From positions 1 through 42,115 of the forward strand of contig CAYQJS010000049.1 in the NCBI GenBank assembly GCA_964417895.1: a stretch of 42,115 bases of DNA, in the 5' to 3' direction. Positions 24,040-31,910 of the stretch are shown here, piece by piece. The DNA comes from CAYQJS01 sp964417895 (GTDB lineage: Bacteria; Chloroflexota; UBA6077; SHYK01). Within the stretch, counting starts at the first letter, position 1. Every line of letters begins with the position of its first letter. Under the pieces are notes generated by a model. That model did no database searches. It saw only the letters and a program-made list of their open reading frames with translations, and had not been told where the DNA came from. The position numbers were made by a program, and so were the translations under genes.

Positions 24040-25371
24040 ATGCTGACAAAAGAGCAGAACAAGCGATTCACTGAGGTCAGCCCCGGCACGCCCATGGGCG
24101 AGCTGCTCCGCCGCTACTGGATGCCCTTCGCCACCGTCCGACAGATGCACGAGCACCCCACCCGGGCGGTCTCCCTCCTGGGCGAGCACCTCGTCGCCTT
24201 CCGCGACCGATCGGGCCGCTACGGCCTCATCCAGGAGTTCTGCGCTCACCGCAACACCAACATGCTATGGGGCATCCCCGAGCCTGAGGGGCTGCGCTGC
24301 CCGTATCACGGCTGGCTGTACGACGCCGAGGGCAACTGCCTGGACCAGCCGGCCGAGTCGCCCGACTCGACGTTCAAGGACCGAATCAAGGTGACCTCGT
24401 ATCCGGTGGAGGAGCTGGGCGGGATGCTGTGGGCATGGATGGGCCCCGAGCCGAAGCCGATGGTGCCTCGCTGGGAAGCGTTCGTAAAGGAGGCTGTGCG
24501 GGACATCGGGTGGGCGATCCTGCCCTGCAACTGGCTCCAGATCATGGAGAACTCGCTGGACCCGGTCCACGTCGAGTGGCTCCACCGCTACTTCTCCAAC
24601 TACGCGCTCGAGCGTCTGGGGCGCGACCACGATGACCCGGGTTACTGGCGGCAGCGTGCGCAGGTGCAGCGGCACGTTAAGATTGGCTTCGACGTGTTCG
24701 AACACGGCATCGTCAAGCGCCGCGTTCTGGAGGGGCACGACGAAAACCACCCTAACTGGCGCCTGGGTCACGTGATCTGCTTCCCGAACATGCTGCGCCA
24801 GGACCAGATCCGAGTCCCGATCGACGACACCCACACGCTGTACTGGTGGTACAACGCACACGCCAAGCGCGTGGGCGACCCTGATCAGCGGCCCGAGGAC
24901 ATCCCCCTCTACACGGTGCCGCTGCCAGGCGTCGACGCGGAAGGGTTGCCCATCTGGGACGTGATGGACAACAACTCTGGCCAGGACAACTACGCCTGGT
25001 CGTCGCAAGGCCCCATTACCCCCCGCTGGACCGAGCACCTGGGCGAGTCGGACAAGGGCATCATCCTCTACCGACGGCTGCTGCGGGAGCAGATGAAGAT
25101 CGTGGAGGATGCCGGCGATCCGATGAACACCTTCCGCGATCCCGCGATGAACGTGTCCATTCACGTGCCGCACGAGAGCGACGATCGGACACGCGCGGCG
25201 GCGGTCAACCCCTACGGCGGTACCGTCAGCCCAACCGGACAGATCGGAACCGGCCGCGCGGTCAAGTACAGCCCCGTCGCGCAAGAACGGGCGCGGGAGG
25301 CCGGGAAGGCGACGCCGCTGCCGGTTACAAAAGAGCTGGCGGGGTTCGGCCAGATTCATCCGAAGGAATAG
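24040..25371 (+). CDS. Rieske [2Fe-2S] ring-hydroxylating oxygenase, large-subunit type 1
   Basis: 443 residues, cytosolic. The Rieske cluster ligands are Cys68, His70, Cys87 and His90 (CAH...CPYHGW). The catalytic iron motif is E170-N-x2-D174-x2-H177-x4-H182. The overall layout (an N-terminal PGTPMGELLRRYWMPF before the Rieske domain) is that of the phthalate 4,5-dioxygenase/VanA-like group. Such enzymes need a separate ferredoxin-reductase; none is encoded nearby. AGGAG lies before the ATG. It is first of a likely three-gene operon with the next Rieske gene (10-base gap) and a substrate-binding lipoprotein (11-base gap). The substrate is unknown. Confidence 0.9.
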   Translation: MLTKEQNKRFTEVSPGTPMGELLRRYWMPFATVRQMHEHPTRAVSLLGEHLVAFRDRSGRYGLIQEFCAHRNTNMLWGIPEPEGLRCPYHGWLYDAEGNCLDQPAESPDSTFKDRIKVTSYPVEELGGMLWAWMGPEPKPMVPRWEAFVKEAVRDIGWAILPCNWLQIMENSLDPVHVEWLHRYFSNYALERLGRDHDDPGYWRQRAQVQRHVKIGFDVFEHGIVKRRVLEGHDENHPNWRLGHVICFPNMLRQDQIRVPIDDTHTLYWWYNAHAKRVGDPDQRPEDIPLYTVPLPGVDAEGLPIWDVMDNNSGQDNYAWSSQGPITPRWTEHLGESDKGIILYRRLLREQMKIVEDAGDPMNTFRDPAMNVSIHVPHESDDRTRAAAVNPYGGTVSPTGQIGTGRAVKYSPVAQERAREAGKATPLPVTKELAGFGQIHPKE

Positions 25372-25381
25372 AGAGGCTTCC

Positions 25382-26641
25382 ATGCTGTCTGTCGCCGAAA
25401 ACGAGCTTGTGACCAGGACGGGCCCCGGGACGCCAATGGGTGAAGTCATGCGCAGGTACTGGATGCCGGCGCTGCTTTCGTGGGAACTACCGGAACCCGA
25501 CTGCCCTCCCGTCAAGGTGAAGCTCCTGAGTGAGCAACTGGTGGCTTTCCGCGACACCCAGGGCCAGGTGGGACTGCTCGACGAGCTTTGCGCGCACCGC
25601 TGCGCATCCCTCTACCTTGGACGCAACGAGGAATCGGGCTTGCGGTGCGTGTTTCACGGCTGGAAGTACGACGTGCACGGCAACTGCGTCGACATGCCCA
25701 ACGAGCCGGCCGGCACCGTCTTTAAAGGGCAGATTCGACAGAAGGCATACCCCACCGTCGAGATGGGTGGGGTCATCTGGGCGTACATGGGGCCGGCTGA
25801 CAAGCAACCGCCGGCGCCTCGGTTCGAGTGGACCCAGGTCTCCGAACAGCACCGCCTCGTGACCAAGACGTGGGAGGAGTGCAACTGGCTGCAGGGGCTC
25901 GAAGGCGGCATCGACAGCGTGCACTCGTCGTTTCTGCATCGGTCACTCACCGGCGCGAGGAACACAGCTGGCCTTGCTGGACTCCGAGCCCGCTCGATAT
26001 CAGCGAAGCTCGAATTGGACGTCACTGATTACGGATTCCTTTACGCCTCGATCCGCCCGCTGGGAGATGACGGCGACTACGTCCGAAGTTATCACTACGT
26101 CATGCCGTTCACGCAGGTCCGCGCCGCCCAGGGAGACGGCACCGTGCAGCGGGAGGAGCGCATCCACGGGCACATGTGGGTGCCGATGGACGACGAGAAC
26201 TGCATGGTCTACAACTGGTTCTATAGCTTCGGAGAAGAGCCGTTCGAGGAACGGGAGTGGCGTGCTCGCCTGCCTATCTACCTTGGCGGCGAGCAGACGG
26301 CCGGGTTCCGCAAGGTGCGGAATAGGGACAACGAATGGCTCCTCGACCGCGAGAAGCAGAGGACCCAGAGCTACACGGGAATCGAAGGCATCAACACGCA
26401 GGACCACGCGGTGCAGGAAAGTATGGGGCCTATCGTCGATAGGTCCCGTGAGCATCTGGGCACGACGGATAAGGCGGTCATGGCGGCGCGGCGGCTGCTC
26501 ATCCAGGCTGCGCACGCGGTCGAAGATGGAGGCGATCCGCCTGGCACCGGGGCCAGCTACTACAACGTTCGGGCCATCGAGCGGGTGCTTCCGCAGGGTT
26601 CCGACTGGCGGGCCGCCCTACATCCGGAGATCTATCCGTAG
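25382..26641 (+). CDS. Rieske [2Fe-2S] ring-hydroxylating oxygenase, large-subunit type 2
   Basis: 419 residues, a paralogue of the gene just upstream with the same N-terminal GPGTPMGEVMRRYWMP. The Rieske ligands Cys70, His72, Cys89 and His92 are present. The iron motif reads E174-G-G-I-D178-x2-H181-x4-H186, so the bridging Asp and both His are kept but the usual Asn after Glu is Gly. It should still bind iron. GAGG lies a few bases before the ATG. The tight spacing suggests the two oxygenases are made together and may form a mixed hexamer/trimer or act in sequence. Confidence 0.9.
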   Translation: MLSVAENELVTRTGPGTPMGEVMRRYWMPALLSWELPEPDCPPVKVKLLSEQLVAFRDTQGQVGLLDELCAHRCASLYLGRNEESGLRCVFHGWKYDVHGNCVDMPNEPAGTVFKGQIRQKAYPTVEMGGVIWAYMGPADKQPPAPRFEWTQVSEQHRLVTKTWEECNWLQGLEGGIDSVHSSFLHRSLTGARNTAGLAGLRARSISAKLELDVTDYGFLYASIRPLGDDGDYVRSYHYVMPFTQVRAAQGDGTVQREERIHGHMWVPMDDENCMVYNWFYSFGEEPFEEREWRARLPIYLGGEQTAGFRKVRNRDNEWLLDREKQRTQSYTGIEGINTQDHAVQESMGPIVDRSREHLGTTDKAVMAARRLLIQAAHAVEDGGDPPGTGASYYNVRAIERVLPQGSDWRAALHPEIYP

Positions 26642-26652
26642 AGGGGCCCCTG

Positions 26653-28353
26653 ATGAGATCTGTGCTGCTCGTCGCATTCCTGGCTGTTGCCGCATGCGCG
26701 GCGCCCGGGGCGCCGTCGTCCGACCGAACCTCACCGGCCGGCTCTCTTCAGGCCCGGCCGAGCCGCGTGTCCATCGCCATCGGGGCTGAGATCGACACCC
26801 TCGCCACCAAGTTCGAGGGGGGCAACACGTTCGCCTCCGAGTTCCATTTCATGACGAACAGCCCGCTGGCCATCAGGAACGCCCAGGGAATCGCCAGCCC
26901 GCTGCTGGCGGCCGAGCTGCCGTCCCAGGATGTCGGCACCTGGATCGTTCGGCCCGACGGGTCGATGCGGACGACCTGGAAGATCAGACCCAACGCCGTG
27001 TGGCATGACGGCCAACCCGTCACTTCTAGAGACTTTGCATTTGCGCTCCGCGTCTATCTCGACGAGCGGCTCCCCGTGCGCGACCGCGAGCCAGAACAAT
27101 GGATGGACCGCATCGAGCCCACCGACGACGGGTCGTTCGTCATCCTCTGGAAGCGTCCGTATCCGTGGGCCAACGAGCTTATCTCCCGGCAGCTGGAGGC
27201 ATTACCGGAGCACCGCATGGGCGGCGTCTACGAGACGGCCGATCCGGAGGCGTTCTTCCACCATTCTTTCTGGTCGAGCACGGACTACGTCGGCACAGGG
27301 CCTTTCCGACTCACGCGGTGGGATCCGGGCGCGCAGCTGATCTACCAGGCGTTCGACCGGTACTTCATGGGCAAGCCGCCCATCGACGAGGTCGTGTTCC
27401 GGATCATCTCGGACACGGGTACGGTCGTGGCGAATGTCCTGGGCGGCAACGTCGATGCGACCGTGGGCATCACGCTGGGCCAGCAAGGCGGAGTGACCGT
27501 CAGCGGTGTTTGGAGCCAGACAGGTGAGGGCCGCGTGCTGGCAACGCCCGTTCGCTTCCGCTATATGCAGATTCAGCTGGATCCGGAGCGCACCCAGCAG
27601 CCCGGCTTGCTGGACGCTCGCGTCCGTCGCGCGATCGCGCACGGGATGGATCGAGCGACGATGGCCGAGATCGTCACTCAGGGGCTCGCTCCCATGGCCG
27701 ACGTGCCGATCAGCCCCAACGACCCAATCTTCGCGCGCGTCGCCCCCGCCATCGTCACGTATCCATACGACACGAATCGCGCGGCGGCGCTGCTGGGCGA
27801 AGCGGGTTGGAGTCGACGGGGAGACGCCCTCGCCGACGCACGTGGCCAGCAGTTCACCGTAGACGTTCGCACGACGGCGGGGACGGATAACGAGGTGGAG
27901 ATGGGCATCATCGCCGCCGACCTGAGCAAGCTCGGGATGCAGGTATCCCAGACGGTGATCCCGCAGTCTCGGATTCGCGACAACGAGTTCCGGGTCACTT
28001 TCCCCGGGCTGAACACGACGGCGCAATCCATCGACGTGCCCGGCACCCTCGCCGTGGCCATCTCGGACCAGTGCGCCAGCGTGGAGCGGCGCTACATCGG
28101 GTCGAATCGTGGCTGCTGGAAGAACCCGGAGTTCGACCGCTTCTACCAGATGGCGAGCACCTCGCTGCAAGCCGCCGACCGAGAGAACGCCGTCGTCCAG
28201 GCGCTGCGCGTGCTGACCGAGGACGTGGGTGTTATCGGCCTCAGCTACAACACCGAGAGCGTCGCGGTGCGAAAAGGGCTGGTCGGCCCCGGTCCGCGCT
28301 GGCCAGCGCAGGTCGGCAACACCTGGAACATCCACGAGTGGCGTTGGGAGTAG
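26653..28353 (+). CDS. Peptide/nickel-type ABC transporter substrate-binding lipoprotein (SBP family 5), copy B
   Basis: 566 residues. The lipobox AVAAC has Cys15. Family 5 marks are TWKIRPNAVWHDGQPVTSRDF, GTGPFRLTRWDPGAQL, DRYFMGKPPIDEV and RVRRAIAHGMDRATM. It lies 11 bases after the second Rieske gene with a GAGGGG site before the ATG, so it is probably co-transcribed. That suggests it may capture the substrate of the oxygenases, but this is inference. As with copies A and C, no permease or ATPase is nearby. Confidence 0.88.
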   Translation: MRSVLLVAFLAVAACAAPGAPSSDRTSPAGSLQARPSRVSIAIGAEIDTLATKFEGGNTFASEFHFMTNSPLAIRNAQGIASPLLAAELPSQDVGTWIVRPDGSMRTTWKIRPNAVWHDGQPVTSRDFAFALRVYLDERLPVRDREPEQWMDRIEPTDDGSFVILWKRPYPWANELISRQLEALPEHRMGGVYETADPEAFFHHSFWSSTDYVGTGPFRLTRWDPGAQLIYQAFDRYFMGKPPIDEVVFRIISDTGTVVANVLGGNVDATVGITLGQQGGVTVSGVWSQTGEGRVLATPVRFRYMQIQLDPERTQQPGLLDARVRRAIAHGMDRATMAEIVTQGLAPMADVPISPNDPIFARVAPAIVTYPYDTNRAAALLGEAGWSRRGDALADARGQQFTVDVRTTAGTDNEVEMGIIAADLSKLGMQVSQTVIPQSRIRDNEFRVTFPGLNTTAQSIDVPGTLAVAISDQCASVERRYIGSNRGCWKNPEFDRFYQMASTSLQAADRENAVVQALRVLTEDVGVIGLSYNTESVAVRKGLVGPGPRWPAQVGNTWNIHEWRWE

Positions 28354-28374
28354 GCGAATGACTCCCTCCCAACC

Positions 28375-28719
28375 GAGATCCAGCAGTATCTGAAGCCGAT
28401 CCTCAACCAGAGCCATCGTCCCGAGCGACAACACGCCCCAGCGCTCGACCAGACGCTCGACAGCGATTGAACAGATGTCCTCGCACTTGACGAAGCTCCG
28501 CTGGCGCACGCCTCCCTCTGGCGATTCGACTTCGACATGGAACGGGGTCCCACGCCGGGTTGTGGTCATCGGCAGGATGACGACGAGACCGGTCGGGCCA
28601 CGGTTGAAGAGGTCGGCTGAAACCACGACGGCAGGCCGTATTCCGGCTTGCTCGTGGCCTCGAGTTGGGTTCAGGTCGACGAGCCAGACTTCGCCGCGGC
28701 GGGGTCGAGAGGCCCTCAC
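28375..28719 (-). CDS. MazF-like toxin lacking its own stop codon
   Basis: The PemK/MazF fold is clear: RRGEVWLVDLNPTRGHEQ, RPAVVVSADLFN, VVILPMTT and RSFVKCEDICSIAVERL, ending ILLDL at 28375. It is an mRNA-cleaving toxin family. The GTG start at 28719 overlaps the antitoxin's expected TGA (GTGA). No stop follows the last conserved residue: the frame runs on antisense through the lipoprotein gene to 27202, adding about 390 residues. Either a small deletion removed the stop, or the toxin is dead or produced as a fusion. The marked range covers only the MazF domain. Confidence 0.75.
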
Positions 28720-28965
28720 CTCTCCTGGCTGCCGTCCGCAAGCGTGACATCCCAGGCAGCCCGTTCTTCGAGCACTTCGCGCCAGGCCTCGGGGGTCGGC
28801 CCGCAAGGCTGAATAGGCTGCGTTGTGACGCTGCAGGATCCAGCGTCGTCGATAGGCCTCCACTGCCTTGCCGAGTACCTGCTGCATGGTCTCGTTGCTC
28901 TCCCGGGCGAGCTCGCGGAGCACCGCCCGGGTCTCCTCCGTCATTCGCACAGTGGTGCGTGCCAT
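28716..28965 (-). pseudogene. Ribbon-helix-helix antitoxin of the MazF-like toxin, frameshifted
   Basis: The ATG at 28965 follows GGAGG. MARTTVRMTEETRAVLREL is a ribbon-helix-helix start. A run of five C on the minus strand (28791-28795) has one base too many. Reading past it with one C removed gives ADPEAWREVLEERAAWDVTL and an end at TGA 28718-28716, overlapping the toxin start. Taken as written, the antitoxin instead runs in frame into the toxin, giving an antitoxin-toxin fusion. It could be a true frameshift, phase-variable slippage or a base-calling error. Confidence 0.75.
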
Positions 28966-29090
28966 CACGGCCTCCAGCCAGTGAGTCTACCATCTGGTAG
29001 ATCAGCGGACAGGGCCTACCCGAACGGAGAGTGGCGACGGCGTACGGCGCCCATACAATGGAACTCCACCCATCCTATGGAGGCGTCCGA

Positions 29091-30293
29091 ATGGCGTCGC
29101 TCGAGGTCCCCAAGGACCCACTGTCAGAGACTCTGGCCGCGGCCGTTCGCGGCGCGGCTCCCTCGACCGTCTGCGTCCGATCACGCCCCGGAAGCCCGGC
29201 CAGCGGCATCGCCTTTACCGGAGACCTCGTGGTCACGGCCGAACACGTCCTCGCGCCAGAAGGTGGAGATGATATCCACGTAGGGCTGCCGAACGGGGAC
29301 GAGGTTGGCGCTAGCGTTGTCGGCCGCGACCCCGCCACGGACATCGCCCTGCTTCGGGTGCCAGAAGCTGTCCTCTCCCCGGCGACGCCTGAGACGGCGG
29401 AGCCCGAGGTGGGCTCGGTCGCGCTGCTCGTCGCGCGGCCAGGCCGCGACCTGCTGGCCAGCTTCGGAATGGTCGCGGGCGTCGCGGGCCCGACCCGCAG
29501 CGCTGGCCGGGGCGTGCTGGAGCGCGTCATCTATGTCGACGCGGTCATGTACCCGGGGTTCTCGGGCGGCCCACTCGTGAGCACGGCGGGTCACGTCCTT
29601 GGCATGGCGACGAGCGGTCTGGCTCTGGCTGGGCCAAGCATTGCCATTCCGTGGGGGGTGCTCACGCGCATCGCGGCTGCCCTCGCGGAGCACGGGCGCG
29701 TGCGGCGAGGATACCTGGGGATCAGCACTCAGCCGGTCGAGCTCGCCCCGGCTGCGCGCGCCCTTGCGGGCGGCCAGGCCCGCGCATTGCTGGTAGTCAG
29801 CGTGGCGGAAGACGCTCCGGCGTCGCGCGCGGGGTTCATGCAGGGGGACATCCTTCTTCGCCTGGGCGACTCGCCGGTCCCCGTCGCCGAAGCGATGCTC
29901 GGGGATGTGTTTTATTCAGACCGTGTCGAACCGCTGCCGATGCCCTCCGAATTCAACATTCCACTCCCCGGACCCGCTTTTCCGGTTCCTCCACCGCTGG
30001 CCCCCCCTGGTATCGGCCCGCCCGGGCCTGAGGGGCACTTCCTGTTCTTGCGACATATCCCACCCGGCCCGCCAGGGCCGCCCGGGGCAGACATCCGCTT
30101 CCTGCGGCACTCGGTAGCGCCGCCCATGGCGGGCATCCGCTTCCTGCGGCATCCCGCTGAGGGGACATATGTGGACGAGCTCCAGGCGCTGCTGGGGCCG
30201 GAGCTTGTGGGCACGACCCTCGTGGCTTCGGTCCTCCGTGGCGGCGAGCTGCGGGACCTGGAGGTCGTAGTCGGCACCCGCGACAGCGGGTAG
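29091..30293 (+). CDS. HtrA-like trypsin-family serine protease with an interrupted PDZ domain
   Basis: 400 residues from the ATG at 29091, which has GGAGG 7 bases upstream; longer starts are not supported. The catalytic triad is His52 (VVTAEHVL), Asp84 (ATDIALLRV) and Ser158 (YPGFSGGPLV). A PDZ domain starts near 220. It has the usual GDILLRLGDSPV strand, but about 90 residues of Pro-rich sequence follow before the second half (YVDELQALLGPELVGTTL) resumes. The insert contains three FLRH units. No signal peptide or membrane anchor is seen, unlike most HtrA proteins, so it may work in the cytosol. A LuxR-type regulator gene starts 4 bases after the stop. Confidence 0.85.
   Translation: MASLEVPKDPLSETLAAAVRGAAPSTVCVRSRPGSPASGIAFTGDLVVTAEHVLAPEGGDDIHVGLPNGDEVGASVVGRDPATDIALLRVPEAVLSPATPETAEPEVGSVALLVARPGRDLLASFGMVAGVAGPTRSAGRGVLERVIYVDAVMYPGFSGGPLVSTAGHVLGMATSGLALAGPSIAIPWGVLTRIAAALAEHGRVRRGYLGISTQPVELAPAARALAGGQARALLVVSVAEDAPASRAGFMQGDILLRLGDSPVPVAEAMLGDVFYSDRVEPLPMPSEFNIPLPGPAFPVPPPLAPPGIGPPGPEGHFLFLRHIPPGPPGPPGADIRFLRHSVAPPMAGIRFLRHPAEGTYVDELQALLGPELVGTTLVASVLRGGELRDLEVVVGTRDSG
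30092..30151 (+). repeat. 18-bp direct repeat in the HtrA insert
   Basis: CATCCGCTTCCTGCGGCA occurs at 30092-30109 and again at 30134-30151, 42 bases (14 codons) apart. A degenerate third copy lies near 30037. They encode the FLRH units in the Pro-rich insertion of the PDZ domain. Confidence 0.75.
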
Positions 30294-30297
30294 CGGA

Positions 30298-30894
30298 TTG
30301 GCCACGGTCGCCGTAATCGCCTCAGTTCCGGGCGTACGACTCAGGCTCGCCCGGATGCTCGCGGAGCACGGACACGCCGTGGTCGCCCAGGACGGGCGGG
30401 CGCGTCGTGGAGTGCTCGTCGTGGATGCGCCGGAAGCGGGAGTCATCGACGGGTTGTTGGCGGCGAACAGGGTGGATCCGGGCCCGGCGGTCGTGGTCCT
30501 GACCGACGATCCCGCCCTTGCCGATCGGCTTGCGCGCAGCGATCTGCGCGGGTGGGCATGTCTGGGCCGGGACGTGACGCCCGCTGAGCTGGACGGCGCC
30601 GTCCGCGCGGCGGACGCTGGGCTGGCGGCTCTGAGTGCCCCGCTGGCCGCCGCTACGGTCCGGGTCGCGCGGGCCGCGGGTTTCGGATGCGGCGCTGTCG
30701 GATTGACCGCGCGCGAGCGGGAGGTCCTTCAGTTGGTCGCGGAGGGATACCCCAACAAGAACATCGCTCGGGCCCTGGGCATCAGCGAGAACACGGCCAA
30801 ATTCCACGTAGCATCGATATGCGCCAAACTCGGTGTCCGGAGTCGAACGGAGGCAGTGAGCGCTGGGGCGCGCGGGGGCCTGATTCTGCTGTGA
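30298..30894 (+). CDS. LuxR/NarL-type regulator with degenerate receiver domain
   Basis: 198 residues. The C-terminal LuxR helix-turn-helix is intact: LTAREREVLQLVAEGYPNKN, then IARALGISENTAKFHVASI and CAKLGVRSRTEA. The N-terminal half has the length of a receiver domain but lacks the acidic pair (IASVPG instead of a DD-type motif), and the conserved Lys region reads LGRD. An Asp at 43 (VVDAPEAG) is in the phospho-acceptor position. It is probably a stand-alone or ligand-controlled regulator rather than a classical response regulator. It starts with TTG, 4 bases after the HtrA gene, so the two form an operon; no histidine kinase is nearby. Confidence 0.82.
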   Translation: MATVAVIASVPGVRLRLARMLAEHGHAVVAQDGRARRGVLVVDAPEAGVIDGLLAANRVDPGPAVVVLTDDPALADRLARSDLRGWACLGRDVTPAELDGAVRAADAGLAALSAPLAAATVRVARAAGFGCGAVGLTAREREVLQLVAEGYPNKNIARALGISENTAKFHVASICAKLGVRSRTEAVSAGARGGLILL

Positions 30895-30906
30895 CCAGAA
30901 GTTCGT

Positions 30907-30998
30907 AACCCCCTCTCCCTAGCCCTCCCCCGCCAGGGGGGAGGGTAGAAGCGCAGGACTCCCTCCCCCTCGACGGGGGAGGGTGGGGGAGAGGGTGA
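30907..30998. repeat. CCCTCCCC...GGGGAGGG hairpin pair
   Basis: Two hairpin units (CCCTCCCCCGCCAGGGGGGAGGG, and CCCTCCCCCTCGACGGGGGAGGG) lie just after the LuxR-type gene, flanked by CCCCCTCTCCCT and GGGGGAGAGGG, which together form a larger stem. It belongs to the same family as the lhr cluster at 3273. Confidence 0.75.
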
Positions 30999-31030
30999 AA
31001 TGCCCGGGTCGCGAACCTACGCGACGCTGT

Positions 31031-31209
31031 ACTAATGGGTCAGATGTCACGTGCATGTCCTTTTCGTCCGGTAGGGGAAGGGCTTGTCCCCTCCCGCCCC
31101 ACGCAGGCGTGCAGCCAGCCGAGCGGCGGGGGACAAGCCCCCGCCCTACCGGAACTACCGGAACGACGGCCCGACGCAATGGCGATATCCATGACATCTG
31201 ACCCACTAA
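31031..31209. mobile_element. TA-flanked palindromic element (MITE-like), copy 2
   Basis: About 179 bp. The outer arms are ACTAATGGGTCAGATGTCA on the left and TGACATCTGACCCACTAAT on the right, nearly perfect inverted repeats. The inner core (CTTTTCGTCCGGTAGGGG, GGCGGGGGACAAGCCCC and CGCAATGG(T/C)GATATCCATG) matches copy 1 closely. TA occurs at both ends. The right end makes the TAG stop of the ACT-DUF5612 gene, as copy 1 does for the cyclodeaminase gene. Confidence 0.6.
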
Positions 31210-31865
31210 TACTTCCGGCCGCGCTGGAGCGCGATGTCGAAGGTGGCGGTGTCGGCAACAGCCATAGCGGCCATGACGCCCGCCTGAACGGGGTCCGTGA
31301 CGACCAGGTCGGCCGCGGCGGGCACACTGCCCGCCATGTTGAGGGAGATGACGACGATCCCCTTCGCGCGCACTTCGCGCACCGCCTCGGTGATCACCCC
31401 GCCCATAATGGCGCCGGCTAACACGAGGACGCGTGCACGCGGAAGCCGAGCAACGGCGCGTACCGCCGCCGCAAGGTCGGCCTCGCCTACGAGTGGGATT
31501 GTGTCGACCGAGATCCGCTCGCCACGAATATTGTGGCGGTCGGCCTCGCTGATGGCGCCGAGGGCCACCTGTCCCACCTGGGCGCCCCCTCCGATCACGA
31601 TGATCCGCTTGCCGTACACCTTCGCGAAGGGCTCGACGCTCGTGGTTTGCTGGACCGCGCCGAGACCGCTCAGCTCGCGCATAACCCCTTCGGGGTCGCC
31701 CACTGACTCCAGCTCGAAGTACACGGTCGCGCGCCCATCTCGGCGTTCGGTAATATCGACGTAAGCGATATTCGCTCCGTGCGCCAGGATGACACCCGTG
31801 AGCTCGTGCAGAACACCGGGCCTGTCCTGAATGTCAATGAGGAGGGCGAGGTCGTTCGCGTTCAT
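31206..31865 (-). CDS. ACT-domain protein of the DUF5612 type
   Basis: 219 residues. The N-terminal ACT domain (LLIDIQDRPGVLHELTGVIL...) typically binds amino acids. The rest has KRIIVIGGGAQVGQVALGAI, then VRAVARLPRARVLVLAGAIMGG and VVISLNMAGSVPAAADLVVTDP, as in the ACT-DUF5612 proteins known to me from methanogenic archaea. The function is unknown; an amino-acid-responsive regulator or enzyme is possible. The ATG at 31865 is chosen, although a TTG four codons upstream is possible and no good ribosome-binding site is seen. The TAG stop coincides with the end of a palindromic repeat element, and the ending GRKY may have been set by that insertion. Confidence 0.7.
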   Translation of the reverse strand: MNANDLALLIDIQDRPGVLHELTGVILAHGANIAYVDITERRDGRATVYFELESVGDPEGVMRELSGLGAVQQTTSVEPFAKVYGKRIIVIGGGAQVGQVALGAISEADRHNIRGERISVDTIPLVGEADLAAAVRAVARLPRARVLVLAGAIMGGVITEAVREVRAKGIVVISLNMAGSVPAAADLVVTDPVQAGVMAAMAVADTATFDIALQRGRKY

Positions 31866-31910
31866 ACGGGCCGGCAAGCTCCAGGTGGAGTTGGGCCGGA
31901 AGCATAGGGC

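Noticed and set aside
24265..25557. A 430-residue minus-strand protein
   Set aside because: It is antisense to the first Rieske oxygenase and shows no family resemblance.
27202..28968. A single 588-residue minus-strand protein
   Set aside because: Only the first about 200 residues look real, and these are an antitoxin and a toxin joined by a frameshift. The rest is antisense to the lipoprotein gene.
30907..30998. Intrinsic terminator for the LuxR-type gene
   Set aside because: The hairpins are strong but lack a T-run and belong to a dispersed repeat family; a terminator role is possible but not supported enough to call.
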